Shown one piece after another: positions 27,756 through 36,900 of a stretch of 64,000 nucleotides of DNA. The stretch lies in the NCBI RefSeq assembly GCF_030540825.1, contig NZ_JAUOEO010000001.1, forward strand, positions 3,609,001 to 3,673,000, read 5' to 3'. This DNA comes from Flavivirga spongiicola. Lineage in GTDB: Bacteria; Bacteroidota; Bacteroidia; Flavobacteriales; Flavobacteriaceae. The notes under the pieces are model-generated. The model saw only the letters and a list, made by a program, of their open reading frames with translations, did not search any database and had not been told where the DNA came from. The position numbers and the translations under genes were made by a program. Position 1 is the first letter of the stretch. Each line of letters opens with the position of its first letter.

Positions 27756-27782
27756 GTCCGTTAGAAATAGCGGGCTTTTTTT
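27756..27782 (+). terminator. Hairpin plus T run overlapping the tRNA transcription start
   Basis: CCGTTA (27758-27763) pairs with TAGCGG (27768-27773) around a GAAA loop and is followed by seven T. It can serve as the terminator of hpf; because it overlaps the predicted +1 of the tRNA promoter it will not form fully in tRNA transcripts. Confidence 0.7.
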
Positions 27783-27804
27783 ATGCGAAAAAAGTATAAA
27801 AAAC

Positions 27805-27878
27805 GCCGATGTAGCTCAGCTGGCTAGAGCAGCTGATTTGTAATCAGCAGGTCGTGGGTTCGAGTCCCTCCATCGGCT
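27805..27878 (+). tRNA. tRNA-Thr (TGT)
   Basis: Complete cloverleaf of 74 bases: acceptor GCCGATG / CATCGGC, D arm AGCTCAGCTGGCTAGAGC, anticodon loop TTTGTAA giving TGT, variable loop, T loop GGTTCGAGTCC. CCA is not encoded. First gene of the cluster. Its last 17 bases, with the two that follow, are duplicated at 27974-27992. Confidence 0.96.
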
Positions 27879-27992
27879 CTAAAAAAGTGAATAACGCAAA
27901 GGAAGTTAATAAATGGTTTTAAAGCTGTTTTTTTGACTTGGGACGAGAAGTTTATCCTGAGCGTAGTCGAAGGGAGTCCCTCCATCGGCTCT
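27862..27992 (+). repeat. Duplicated tRNA-Thr 3' end with repeat element between the copies
   Basis: GAGTCCCTCCATCGGCTCT occurs at 27862-27880 (end of tRNA-Thr) and again at 27974-27992. The 93 bases between contain the dispersed element ACGAGAAGTTTATCCTGAGC / GTAGTCGAAGGG (27943-27974), related to one at 30741 after tRNA-Trp, and GGGAC (27940-27944) inverted relative to GTCCC at the start of the second copy. Confidence 0.9.
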
Positions 27993-28081
27993 TTAAATTC
28001 CTGTAGAAGCAGGGATATCAAAGTAGAAAAAACAATAACTATTTTGAGGAAGTTCTTATAGAAAATGAAATAAGTATAATT

Positions 28082-28163
<82 letters not shown>

Positions 28164-28228
28164 CAAGTGATTTTAAATAGATAGTTATCAAAAACTTGTT
28201 TTTGTAAAACTGTGTTTTAAAATTATTT

Positions 28229-28280
28229 GGATTGGTTTACCAATCCAGGATTAACGACCAGAGGGAGTTAGTCCTTTTTT
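28229..28280 (+). terminator. Two hairpins with T run between tRNA-Tyr and the tRNA-Gly array
   Basis: GGATTGG / CCAATCC (28229-28246) and AGGATTAAC / GTTAGTCCT (28247-28275) followed by TTTTTT. The second is a plausible rho-independent terminator, so the tRNA-Gly array may be transcribed separately. The rest of 28164-28388 is AT-rich with repeated GGAATTT near 28350. Confidence 0.65.
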
Positions 28281-28388
28281 GAATTGAAATATTGAAAACA
28301 CCTTTTGAAGATTTTCAAGTCTTTAAAATTGCTCTTTCCTTTAATGATTGGAATTTGGAATTTTGTATTTGGAATTTTTTGAAAAATT

Positions 28389-28463
28389 GCGAGAGTAGCT
28401 CAGTTGGTAGAGCGTCAGCCTTCCAAGCTGAATGTCGTCACGCTTTGGGCGTGATCTCTCGTT
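28389..28463 (+). pseudogene. tRNA-Gly (TCC)-like copy 1, altered T arm
   Basis: 75 bases. Acceptor GCGAGAG / CTCTCGT, D arm and anticodon loop CTTCCAA (TCC) are intact. In place of CCGGTTCGAACCCGG there is GTCACGC TTTGG GCGTGAT: a 7-bp stem with a 5-base loop and no TTC. The T loop needed for the normal elbow is absent, so a standard translational role is doubtful. Confidence 0.75.
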
Positions 28464-28519
28464 AAAGTTCATTACGTATTGAAGACCAGAGATTCTGAAA
28501 AGGATCTAAAAAAAATAAT

Positions 28520-28594
28520 GCGAGAGTAGCTCAGTTGGTAGAGCGTCAGCCTTCCAAGCTGAATGTCGTCACGCTTTGGGCGTGCTCTCTCGTT
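28520..28594 (+). pseudogene. tRNA-Gly (TCC)-like copy 2, altered T arm
   Basis: Same structure as the copy at 28389, with one change in the replacement hairpin (GCGTGCT instead of GCGTGAT) that breaks one base pair. Acceptor pairing and anticodon TCC are kept. Confidence 0.75.
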
Positions 28595-28650
28595 AAAGTT
28601 CATTACATATTGAAGACCAGAGATTCTGAAAAGGATCTAAAAAAAATAAT

Positions 28651-28725
28651 GCGAGAGTAGCTCAGTTGGTAGAGCGTCAGCCTTCCAAGCTGAATGCCGT
28701 CACGCTTTGGGCGTGATCTCTCGTT
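28651..28725 (+). pseudogene. tRNA-Gly (TCC)-like copy 3, altered T arm
   Basis: Same structure as the copy at 28389; the base after the anticodon arm differs (GAATGCCG instead of GAATGTCG). Replacement hairpin TCACGC / GCGTGA intact, anticodon TCC kept. Confidence 0.75.
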
Positions 28726-28780
28726 AAAGTTCATTACATATTGAAGACCAGAGATTCTGAAAAGGATCTAAAAAAATAAT

Positions 28781-28855
28781 GCGAGAGTAGCTCAGTTGGT
28801 AGAGCGTCAGCCTTCCAAGCTGAATGTCGTCACGCTTTGGGCGTGATCTCTCGTT
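28781..28855 (+). pseudogene. tRNA-Gly (TCC)-like copy 4, altered T arm
   Basis: Identical in the tRNA-like part to the copy at 28389: intact 5' half, TCC anticodon, TCACGC / GCGTGA hairpin instead of a T arm, acceptor closing with a G-T pair. Confidence 0.75.
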
Positions 28856-28912
28856 AAAGTTCATTACATATTGAAGACCAGAGATTCTGAAAAGGATCTA
28901 AAAAAAAATAAT

Positions 28913-28987
28913 GCGAGAGTAGCTCAGTTGGTAGAGCGCCAGCCTTCCAAGCTGAATGCCGTCACGCTTTGGGCGTGATCTCTCGTT
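28913..28987 (+). pseudogene. tRNA-Gly (TCC)-like copy 5, altered T arm
   Basis: Same as the other altered copies, with GCGCCAGC in place of GCGTCAGC before the anticodon and GAATGCCG after it. The replacement hairpin and acceptor pairing are intact. Confidence 0.75.
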
Positions 28988-29042
28988 AAAGTTCATTACA
29001 TATTGAAGACCAGAGATTCTGAAAAGGATCTAAAAAAATAAT

Positions 29043-29115
29043 GCGAGAGTAGCTCAGTTGGTAGAGCGTCAGCCTTCCAAGCTGAATGTCGCCGGTTCGA
29101 ACCCGGTCTCTCGCT
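29043..29115 (+). tRNA. tRNA-Gly (TCC), intact copy
   Basis: 73 bases. Acceptor GCGAGAG / CTCTCGC, D arm AGCTCAGTTGGTAGAGC, anticodon loop CTTCCAA giving TCC, canonical T arm GCCGGTTCGAACCCGGT. It is the only complete tRNA-Gly of the array. Just downstream, 29121-29156 repeats the alternative tail (GTGTCG, a TTACGC / GCGTGA-type hairpin, then TCTCTCGCTC), so this locus has two 3' ends in a row. Confidence 0.95.
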
Positions 29116-29160
29116 CAAAGTGAGTGTCGTTACGCCAAAAGCGTGATCTCTCGCTCTAAA

Positions 29161-29180
29161 ATTCCTGCGAAGGCAGGAAT
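29161..29180. repeat. Dispersed palindromic repeat, copy 2
   Basis: ATTCCTGCGAAGGCAGGAAT, identical to the elements at 843 and 42184. It lies 45 bases after the intact tRNA-Gly. Confidence 0.85.
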
Positions 29181-29248
29181 CTCTTCTTTCAATTTACATA
29201 ACCTTATAATGATAGGTTGTTTGAAAGGATAGGAAATAAAAACTTTAC

Positions 29249-29320
29249 GCCGGTGTAGCTCAGGGGTAGAGCGTTTCCTTGGTAAGGAAGAGGTCACGAG
29301 TTCAAATCTCGTCATTGGCT
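29249..29320 (+). tRNA. tRNA-Thr (GGT)
   Basis: 72 bases. Acceptor GCCGGTG / CATTGGC (two G-T pairs), D arm AGCTCAGGGGTAGAGC, anticodon loop TTGGTAA giving GGT, T loop AGTTCAAATCT. It directly precedes tuf, as is common in Bacteroidota. Confidence 0.94.
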
Positions 29321-29397
29321 CTATATTAGAACTAGAGATTAAAAAAATAGAATACACTAATATTATTATATAACTAAGATTAAATTATTTAAAAAAC

Positions 29398-30585
29398 ATG
29401 GCAAAGGCAACTTTCGATCGTTCAAAACCGCACTTAAATATAGGTACAATTGGACACGTAGATCACGGTAAAACAACTTTAACTGCTGCTATTACTAAAG
29501 TATTAGCTGATGCAGGTTTATCAGAAGCAAAAGATTTCGATCAAATCGATAACGCTCCTGAAGAAAAAGAAAGAGGTATAACAATTAATACATCACACGT
29601 AGAATACGCAACAAAAAATCGTCATTACGCTCACGTTGACTGTCCAGGTCACGCCGATTACGTAAAGAACATGGTAACTGGTGCAGCTCAAATGGATGGT
29701 GCTATATTAGTTGTTGCAGCAACAGATGGTCCAATGCCACAAACACGTGAGCACATCTTATTAGGACGTCAGGTAGGTATTCCTCGTATCGTTGTATTCA
29801 TGAATAAAGTGGATATGGTTGATGATGAAGAATTACTTGAATTAGTAGATATGGAAATCAGAGATTTATTATCTTTCTATGAGTACGATGGAGATAATGG
29901 TCCTGTAATTGCTGGTTCTGCTTTAGGTGCACTTAACGGTGAGCAAAAATGGGTTGATACAGTAATGGAGTTAATGGAGGCTTGTGATTCTTGGATTGAA
30001 GAGCCATTAAGAGAGGTTGATAAAGATTTCTTAATGCCAATTGAAGATGTATTCTCAATTACTGGTCGTGGAACTGTTGCAACTGGTCGTATCGAAACTG
30101 GTATAGCTAACACTGGAGATCCTGTAGAGATCATTGGTATGGGTGCTGAGAAATTAACATCTACTATTACAGGTATCGAAATGTTCCGTCAAATATTAGA
30201 TAGAGGTGAAGCTGGTGATAATGCAGGTATCTTATTAAGAGGTATTGAGAAATCTCAAATCTCTAGAGGTATGGTAATCTGTAAGCCAGGTTCTGTAACG
30301 CCACATGCTAAATTTAAAGCTGAGGTTTATATTCTTAAAAAAGAAGAAGGTGGACGTCACACACCATTCCATAATAACTACCGTCCACAGTTCTACGTTC
30401 GTACAACTGATGTAACTGGAAACATAGCGCTTCCTGATGGAGTAGAAATGGTAATGCCTGGAGATAACTTAACAATTACTGTTGAGTTGATTAACACTAT
30501 TGCAATGAATGTTGGTCTGCGTTTCGCGATTCGTGAAGGTGGTAGAACAGTTGGAGCAGGTCAGGTAACTGAGATTTTAGACTAA
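29398..30585 (+). CDS. tuf: Elongation factor Tu
   Basis: 395 residues, full length. P-loop GHVDHGKTT (residues 19-27), switch region with [24 protein letters not shown], specificity motif NKVDMVD, then beta-barrel domains II and III ending [11 protein letters not shown]. It delivers aminoacyl-tRNA to the ribosome with GTP. Codon use is noticeably more C-rich at third positions (e.g. GAC, CAC, ATC) than neighbours, as expected for a highly expressed gene. It lies 77 bases after tRNA-Thr. Confidence 0.98.
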   Translation: MAKATFDRSKPHLNIGTIGHVDHGKTTLTAAITKVLADAGLSEAKDFDQIDNAPEEKERGITINTSHVEYATKNRHYAHVDCPGHADYVKNMVTGAAQMDGAILVVAATDGPMPQTREHILLGRQVGIPRIVVFMNKVDMVDDEELLELVDMEIRDLLSFYEYDGDNGPVIAGSALGALNGEQKWVDTVMELMEACDSWIEEPLREVDKDFLMPIEDVFSITGRGTVATGRIETGIANTGDPVEIIGMGAEKLTSTITGIEMFRQILDRGEAGDNAGILLRGIEKSQISRGMVICKPGSVTPHAKFKAEVYILKKEEGGRHTPFHNNYRPQFYVRTTDVTGNIALPDGVEMVMPGDNLTITVELINTIAMNVGLRFAIREGGRTVGAGQVTEILD

Positions 30586-30612
30586 TACAGTTTTAAAATA
30601 AATAAATAAGTT

Positions 30613-30638
30613 AAGGTATTCCGTTTTCGGAATACCTT
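30613..30638 (+). terminator. Long hairpin between tuf and tRNA-Trp
   Basis: AAGGTATTCCG / CGGAATACCTT, a perfect 11-bp stem with TTTT loop. There is no clean T run after it (GACTTATATTT), so it may be a terminator with weak tail or a processing signal in a tuf-tRNA-secE transcript. Confidence 0.7.
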
Positions 30639-30649
30639 GACTTATATTT

Positions 30650-30722
30650 ACGGGTTTAGCTCAGTTGGTAGAGCACTGGTCTCCAAAACCAGGTGTCGGG
30701 AGTTCGAGTCTCTCAACCCGTG
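30650..30722 (+). tRNA. tRNA-Trp (CCA)
   Basis: 73 bases. Acceptor ACGGGTT / AACCCGT, D arm AGCTCAGTTGGTAGAGC, anticodon loop CTCCAAA giving CCA, T loop AGTTCGAGTCT. tuf - tRNA-Trp - secE is a conserved order in bacteria. Confidence 0.96.
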
Positions 30723-30740
30723 CAAAGCAAAGGATTGTGA

Positions 30741-30870
30741 GCGAGAAGTTTATGTTGAGTGAGTTTATCCTCAGCGTAGACTAAGGGAAGTAAGTTTCTC
30801 AAATAAGAGACAGAAAGTTTCTAAATAAGTTTACACAAAGCGTAGCCTGTACTGAGTGCAGTTGAAGTAA
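30741..30870 (+). repeat. Degenerate dispersed repeats after tRNA-Trp
   Basis: GCGAGAAGTTTATGTTGAG, TTTATCCTCAGCGTAGACT and CTGAGTGCAGTTGAAGT are imperfect relatives of the element at 27943-27974 (CGAGAAGTTTATCCTGAGCG, then TAGTCGAAGGG). The same family appears in fragments near 8118 and 19032. No gene is seen in 30723-30890. Confidence 0.6.
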
Positions 30871-30890
30871 AGTGTTTAAAAAAATAATAA

Positions 30891-31085
30891 ATGGCTGGAA
30901 TTGTAAATTACGTAAAAGAATCATTTGGAGAACTTAAAAATAATGTGAGTTGGCCATCGTGGGCTGAAGCGCAAAGTTTAACAGTTTTAGTTGCTGTGTT
31001 TTCAATTATATTTTCCTTAGCAATTTGGGGAGTAGATACAGTATTTAGTAAAGTTGTTAGCTATTACTTTGAGTTAATTAATTAA
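30891..31085 (+). CDS. secE: Preprotein translocase subunit SecE
   Basis: 64 residues, one transmembrane helix (about 30-55) preceded by a conserved amphipathic helix (VKESFGELKNNVSWPSWAEA). It clamps SecY in the SecYEG channel. Its stop codon overlaps the possible upstream ATG of nusG at 31085, indicating tight coupling. Confidence 0.95.
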   Translation: MAGIVNYVKESFGELKNNVSWPSWAEAQSLTVLVAVFSIIFSLAIWGVDTVFSKVVSYYFELIN

Positions 31086-31102
31086 TGATTAATGTTGATT
31101 TT

Positions 31103-31657
31103 ATGTCAGAAGTAAGCGAAAAAAAATGGTACGTTGTTAGAGCCGTAAGTGGTCAGGAAAATAAGATTAAAACTTATATCGAGAATGAAATAGCTCGATT
31201 AGGTCTTCAAGATTATGTTGATCAAGTGCTAGTTCCTACAGAACGAGTGATCCAAATTAGAAATGGAAAAAAAATCCATAAGGAAAAAGTGTTTTTCCCT
31301 GGGTATATAATGGTTCAAGCTAATTTAACTGGAGAAGTACCTCATATAATACGTTCGGTTACTAACGTCATTGGATTTTTAGGTGAAACTAAAGGAGGGG
31401 ATCCTGTTCCACTTAGACAATCTGAAGTAAACAGAATGTTAGGTAAGGTTGATGAGTTATCTGTAGAAGAAACTGCAAATGTAGCCATACCATTTACTAA
31501 AGGAGAAACAGTAAAAGTTATAGATGGGCCATTTAATGGATTTGATGGTACCATTGAAAAGATAAATGAAGAAAAGCGTAAGCTAGAAGTAATGGTGAAG
31601 ATTTTTGGAAGAAAAACACCGTTAGAATTAAGCTATATGCAAGTAGAAAAAGTATAA
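31103..31657 (+). CDS. nusG: Transcription termination/antitermination factor NusG
   Basis: 184 residues from ATG 31103 (MSEVSEKKWYVVRAVSGQEN), the start matching relatives; an ATG at 31085 would add six residues and overlap the secE stop. N-terminal NGN domain (about 8-120) and C-terminal KOW domain (KGETVKVIDGPFNGFDGTIE). It links RNA polymerase with the leading ribosome or Rho. It lies in the secE-nusG-rplKAJL-rpoBC block. Confidence 0.95.
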   Translation: MSEVSEKKWYVVRAVSGQENKIKTYIENEIARLGLQDYVDQVLVPTERVIQIRNGKKIHKEKVFFPGYIMVQANLTGEVPHIIRSVTNVIGFLGETKGGDPVPLRQSEVNRMLGKVDELSVEETANVAIPFTKGETVKVIDGPFNGFDGTIEKINEEKRKLEVMVKIFGRKTPLELSYMQVEKV

Positions 31658-31730
31658 TAATGTTACATAAAGATAGGTTGTTCTCTTTCGCTTCCAATTA
31701 GAAAGATAGCATCAAATTAAATTATTAAAA

Positions 31731-32168
31731 ATGGCAAAAGAATTAGGTAAAGTAGTTAAGTTACAAGTTCGGGGAGGTGCTGCGAATCCGTCGCCACCGG
31801 TTGGACCCGCTTTAGGAGCTGCAGGTGTTAACATCATGGAGTTCTGTAAGCAATTCAATGCTAGAACCCAAGATAAACCAGGTAAAGTATTACCAGTGGT
31901 TATATCTGTTTACAAAGACAAATCGTTTGACTTTGTAATAAAAACTCCACCAGCAGCAGTTCAATTATTAGAAGCGGCTAAGGTGAAGAAAGGTTCTGGA
32001 GAGCCAAACCGAAAAAAAGTAGCTAAAGTTTCGTGGGATCAGGTTAAAACCATCGCTGAAGACAAAATGGTAGATTTAAATGCATTTACTATCCAATCTG
32101 CAATGAAAATGGTAGCTGGTACTGCAAGATCAATGGGTATAACCGTAACAGGGCAATTCCCTAATTAA
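31731..32168 (+). CDS. rplK: 50S ribosomal protein uL11
   Basis: 145 residues. N-terminal [20 protein letters not shown] and the conserved PVGPALG block, C-terminal rRNA-binding domain ending [10 protein letters not shown]. It forms the base of the L7/L12 stalk at the GTPase centre. Confidence 0.97.
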   Translation: MAKELGKVVKLQVRGGAANPSPPVGPALGAAGVNIMEFCKQFNARTQDKPGKVLPVVISVYKDKSFDFVIKTPPAAVQLLEAAKVKKGSGEPNRKKVAKVSWDQVKTIAEDKMVDLNAFTIQSAMKMVAGTARSMGITVTGQFPN

Positions 32169-32187
32169 TCTATAAAAGACATTTAAA

Positions 32188-32877
32188 ATGGCAAGATTAA
32201 CAAAAAAGCAAAAAGAAGCTGCAGCGAAAATAGAAAAAGGAAAAATTTATTCTGTTGAAGAAGCATCAGCATTAATAAAGGAAATTACCAATACAAAGTT
32301 TGATGCGTCAGTAGATTTAGCTGTACGTTTAGGAGTAGATCCAAGAAAAGCGAACCAAATGGTAAGAGGTGTTGTATCTCTTCCTCATGGTACTGGTAAA
32401 GATGTAAAAGTATTAGCATTAGTAACACCAGATAAAGAAGCAGAAGCTAAAGAAGCTGGTGCAGATTACGTTGGTTTAGATGAGTACCTTGATAAAATCA
32501 AGAGTGGTTGGACAGATGTAGATGTTATTATTACTATGCCAAGTGTTATGGGTAAATTAGGTCCTTTAGGACGTGTATTAGGTCCTCGCGGTTTAATGCC
32601 TAACCCAAAGACAGGTACAGTAACTATGGATGTTGCTAAAGCTGTAACAGAAGTAAAAGCTGGTAAAATTGATTTTAAAGTTGATAAAACTGGTATTGTA
32701 CACGCTGCGATAGGAAAAGCATCATTTAGTGCTGATAAAATTGCAGGGAACGCAAATGAATTATTACAAATGTTAATGAAACTTAAGCCAACTTCAGCAA
32801 AAGGAATTTATGTAAAAAGCATTTTTATGTCTTCTACAATGAGTCCTAGTGTTGCTGTTGATCCTAAGATTGGTTAA
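32188..32877 (+). CDS. rplA: 50S ribosomal protein uL1
   Basis: 229 residues. Signature block [20 protein letters not shown] at about 130-149. Builds the mobile L1 stalk and commonly represses its own operon. It starts 19 bases after rplK. Confidence 0.97.
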   Translation: MARLTKKQKEAAAKIEKGKIYSVEEASALIKEITNTKFDASVDLAVRLGVDPRKANQMVRGVVSLPHGTGKDVKVLALVTPDKEAEAKEAGADYVGLDEYLDKIKSGWTDVDVIITMPSVMGKLGPLGRVLGPRGLMPNPKTGTVTMDVAKAVTEVKAGKIDFKVDKTGIVHAAIGKASFSADKIAGNANELLQMLMKLKPTSAKGIYVKSIFMSSTMSPSVAVDPKIG

Positions 32878-32896
32878 TTAGTTAAAAACTTTTATT

Positions 32897-33418
32897 ATGA
32901 CAAGACAAGAAAAATCACAAGTAATCGAAGAATTAACTGTACAATTAGCCGATAATGCTAACATTTATTTAGCAGATATATCAGGATTAAATGCAGGTAA
33001 TACTTCAGATTTACGTCGCGCTTGTTTTAAAGCAGGCGTTAAGTTAGCAGTAGTAAAAAACACATTACTTGAAAAAGCAATGGAAGCTTCAGATAAAGAA
33101 TTTGGAGAGCTTCCTACAGTTTTAAAAGGTAATACTTCAGTCATGTATTCTGAAACTGGAAACGCTCCAGCTAAAGTAATTAAAACCTTTAGAAAAAAAT
33201 CAGAAAAGCCTTTATTAAAAGGAGCATTCATTGAGGAAGCAGTTTATATTGGTGATGATCAATTAGACATGTTAGTAGATATCAAGTCTAAAGAAGAGTT
33301 GATAGGAGAGATTGTTGGATTATTACAATCGCCTGCTAAAAACGTTATTTCTGCACTTAAATCAGGTGGAGGAACTATTGCTGGTATCATTAAAACACTA
33401 TCTGAAAAAGAAGGATAG
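32897..33418 (+). CDS. rplJ: 50S ribosomal protein uL10
   Basis: 173 residues. N-terminal rRNA-binding part with VIEELTVQLADNANIYLADI and LRRACFKAGVKLAVVKNTLL, C-terminal helix for L7/L12 dimers. It anchors the stalk. It is 19 bases after rplA. Confidence 0.96.
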   Translation: MTRQEKSQVIEELTVQLADNANIYLADISGLNAGNTSDLRRACFKAGVKLAVVKNTLLEKAMEASDKEFGELPTVLKGNTSVMYSETGNAPAKVIKTFRKKSEKPLLKGAFIEEAVYIGDDQLDMLVDIKSKEELIGEIVGLLQSPAKNVISALKSGGGTIAGIIKTLSEKEG

Positions 33419-33482
33419 AATTAAACAGTACGCACTTATTACAATTATATTATTATTAAAAAATTATTAAAACGATAGAAAA

Positions 33483-33860
33483 ATGGCAGATTTAAAAGAT
33501 TTCGCAGAACAATTAGTTAACTTAACAGTAAAAGAAGTAAATGAGTTAGCTACTATATTAAAAGATGAGTATGGTATCGAGCCTGCTGCTGCAGCTGTTG
33601 CTGTTGCTGCTGGAGGTGCTGCTGCAGGTGGAGACGCCGCAGAAGAGCAAACTGAATTTGATGTTATTTTAAAAGCAGCTGGTGGTTCTAAATTAGCTGT
33701 TGTTAAATTGGTTAAAGAATTAACTGGTTTAGGATTAAAAGAAGCTAAAGGTTTAGTTGATGAAGCACCAAGTGCTATCAAAGAAGGCGTATCTAAAGAT
33801 GAAGCAGAAGGTTTAAAAGCATCATTAGAAGAAGCAGGAGCTGAGGTTGAGCTTAAGTAA
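33483..33860 (+). CDS. rplL: 50S ribosomal protein bL7/L12
   Basis: 125 residues. N-terminal dimer domain, Ala/Gly-rich hinge (about 37-55, [13 protein letters not shown]), and C-terminal domain with [20 protein letters not shown]. It recruits translation factors. A long hairpin follows before rpoB. Confidence 0.97.
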   Translation: MADLKDFAEQLVNLTVKEVNELATILKDEYGIEPAAAAVAVAAGGAAAGGDAAEEQTEFDVILKAAGGSKLAVVKLVKELTGLGLKEAKGLVDEAPSAIKEGVSKDEAEGLKASLEEAGAEVELK

Positions 33861-33887
33861 GCTTACCATTTCAAAAACATAAAGGTT

Positions 33888-33922
33888 TAGGTCTGTCACG
33901 TCAAAAAGCGTGACAAGACCTA
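33888..33922 (+). terminator. Hairpin between rplL and rpoB
   Basis: TAGGTCTGTCACG (33888-33900) pairs with CGTGACAAGACCTA (33909-33922) with one bulged base. No T run follows, so it is more likely an attenuator or RNA-processing site that sets the ribosomal protein / polymerase ratio than a full terminator. The GTCACG/CGTGAC core resembles the hairpin in the altered tRNA-Gly copies. Confidence 0.7.
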
Positions 33923-33989
33923 GACCATTTTGCGTATATAATTATTACGTACGTTAATAACTATTTTTTTAATCATAATTCGTCCATTG

Positions 33990-36900
33990 ATGTTATCAAC
34001 ACAAGCTGAAAGATTAAATTTCTCGTCTATTGTAAATAGAACAGAATATCCAGATTTCTTGGATATTCAGATTAAATCCTTCCAGGATTTTTTCCAATTA
34101 GAAACAAAATCTGAAGAAAGAGGTGATGAAGGTCTTTATAACACCTTCATGGAAAACTTCCCTATTACAGATTCTCGTAATCAATTTGTTTTAGAATTTT
34201 TAGATTACTTCGTAGATCCACCAAGATATGCTATTGATGAGTGTATTGAAAGAGGGCTTACATACAGCGTTCCGCTAAAAGCAAGGTTAAAGTTATATTG
34301 TACAGACCCTGAACATGAGGATTTCGAGACCATTGTTCAAGATGTGTATTTAGGAACTATACCTTACATGACACCTAGTGGTACATTTTGTATTAATGGT
34401 GCAGAACGTGTAGTAGTCTCTCAATTACACCGTTCACCAGGCGTATTCTTTGGTCAATCTTTCCATGCAAATGGAACAAAATTATATTCAGCTAGGGTTA
34501 TACCTTTCAAAGGTTCTTGGATTGAATTTGCTACAGATATTAACCAGGTAATGTATGCTTACATTGACAGAAAGAAAAAGTTACCTGTTACAACATTGTT
34601 TAGAGCTATTGGTTTTGAACGAGATAAAGATATCTTAGAGATTTTTGATCTTGCAGAAGAAGTAAAAGTATCTAAATCTGGATTAAAGAAGTATTTAGGA
34701 AGAAAATTAGCAGCACGTGTACTAAACACATGGCATGAGGATTTTGTTGATGAAGATACAGGAGAAGTAGTATCTATTGAGCGTAATGAAATTGTGCTTG
34801 ATCGTGATACTATTTTAGATAAAGAAAATGTTGAAGAAATTATTGGAGCAGATGTAAAAACGATTCTTTTACATAAAGAAAGTGCTGAACAAGGCGATTA
34901 TGCTATTATTCACAACACGCTTCAAAAAGATCCAACAAACTCAGAAAAAGAGGCTGTTGAGCATATCTATAGACAATTACGTAATGCTGAACCGCCAGAT
35001 GAGGAAACAGCACGTGGAATTATAGATAAATTATTCTTTAGCGACCAACGTTACTCTTTAGGAGAAGTTGGACGTTACAGAATGAATAAGAAATTACAGT
35101 TAGATATTGGAATGGATAAGCAAGTGCTTACTAAAGAAGATATCATTACTATTATAAAATATTTAATCGAGCTTATCAACTCTAAAGCAGAGATTGATGA
35201 TATTGATCACTTATCTAACCGTCGTGTACGTACAGTTGGTGAACAATTATCACAACAATTTGGTGTTGGTTTAGCGCGTATGGCACGTACTATTCGTGAG
35301 CGTATGAACGTTCGTGATAACGAGGTTTTTACACCAATAGATTTAATTAATGCTAAGACTTTATCGTCTGTAATTAATTCATTCTTTGGTACAAACCAAT
35401 TATCTCAGTTTATGGATCAAACAAATCCATTAGCTGAAATAACGCACAAACGTCGTTTATCTGCATTAGGGCCAGGAGGTTTATCTCGTGAGAGAGCAGG
35501 TTTCGAGGTTCGTGATGTACACTATACACATTATGGACGTTTATGTCCTATTGAAACACCAGAGGGACCAAACATTGGTTTAATTTCTTCACTTTCAGTA
35601 TATGCTAAAGTGAATTCTATGGGGTTCATTGAAACACCTTATAGAAAAGTAACAGAAGGTGTTGTTGATATTGGAAATGAACCAACGTATTTAAGTGCTG
35701 AAGAAGAAGAAGAGAAATTAATTGCACAAGCAACTGTAGAAGTTGATGATGATGGTAAGATTTTACACGATAAGGTAATTGCTAGAATGGAAGGAGACTT
35801 TCCTGTAATTGATCCTAATGAATTACATTATACAGACGTAGCACCAAATCAAATTTCATCAATTTCAGCATCTCTAATTCCTTTCTTAGAACATGATGAT
35901 GCGAATAGAGCCTTGATGGGATCTAACATGATGCGTCAAGCAGTTCCATTATTGAGAGTAGATGCACCTATTGTTGGTACTGGATTAGAGCGTCAAGTAG
36001 CTTCAGATTCTCGTGTATTAATTAATGCGGAAGGAAATGGAGAAGTGCTTTATGTCGATGCAAACGAAATAAAAATTAAATACGATCGTACTGAAGATGA
36101 AGCTAAAGTAAGTTTTGATAGCGATATTAAAGTTTACCAATTAGTAAAATTCAGAAAGACAAATCAAGGAACCTCTATCAACCTAAAACCAATTGTGGTT
36201 AAAGGAGATATTGTAACTAAAGGTCAGGTTTTATGTGAAGGTTATGCGACTCAAAAAGGAGAGTTAGCATTAGGTAGAAATATGAAAGTAGCCTTTATGC
36301 CTTGGAAAGGGTATAACTTTGAGGATGCGATTGTAATTTCAGAAAAAGTAGTACGTGAAGATATCTTTACATCTATTCATATTGATGAGTATTCATTAGA
36401 AGTTAGAGATACAAAATTGGGTAACGAAGAGTTAACTAATGATATCCCTAACGTTTCAGAAGAAGCTACTAAAGATTTAGATGAAAACGGAATGATTCGC
36501 GTAGGTGCAGAAGTGAAACCTGGTGATATTCTTATTGGTAAGATTACGCCAAAAGGTGAATCTGATCCAACTCCGGAAGAAAAATTATTACGTGCTATCT
36601 TTGGTGATAAAGCAGGTGATGTAAAAGATGCTTCTTTAAAAGCATCGCCATCTTTAAATGGTGTTGTCATCGAAAAGAAATTATTTGCTAGAGCAGTAAA
36701 AGATAAGCGTAAGAGAGCTCAAGATAAAGATGATATCTTACAATTAGAAGGTATTTATGATTCTAAGTTTGATGATTTAAAGAATGTTTTAATCGAAAAA
36801 CTTTTCACCATAGTAAATGGCAAAACTGCCCAAGGTATCTTTAATGATTTAGGTGAAGAAGTATTACCAAAAGGTAAAAAATTCACACTTAAGATGTTAA

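Larger units (their letters stand above)
28389..29115 (+). repeat. Tandem array of six tRNA-Gly units, 130-132 bp period
   Basis: Units start at 28389, 28520, 28651, 28781, 28913 and 29043. Each has a tRNA-Gly 5' half and, except in the last, an altered T arm, plus a constant spacer (AAAGTTCATTACATATTGAA onward) of about 56 bases. The first five units differ from each other at only a few bases, so the expansion is recent. The last unit is the intact gene. Confidence 0.95.

Noticed and set aside
27862-27992. att sites of an integrated element
   Set aside because: Only 93 bases lie between the repeats and no integrase is linked, so at most a scar.
27824-28021. Minus-strand ORF across tRNA-Thr
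   Set aside because: It is the antisense of the tRNA and repeats; no independent coding evidence.
28389-29115. CRISPR-like regular array
   Set aside because: Period is 130-132 bases, both the tRNA-like part and the spacer are constant, and no cas gene is near.
33467-33781. Minus-strand Ala/Ser-rich ORF over rplL
   Set aside because: Shadow of the Ala-rich hinge of L7/L12.
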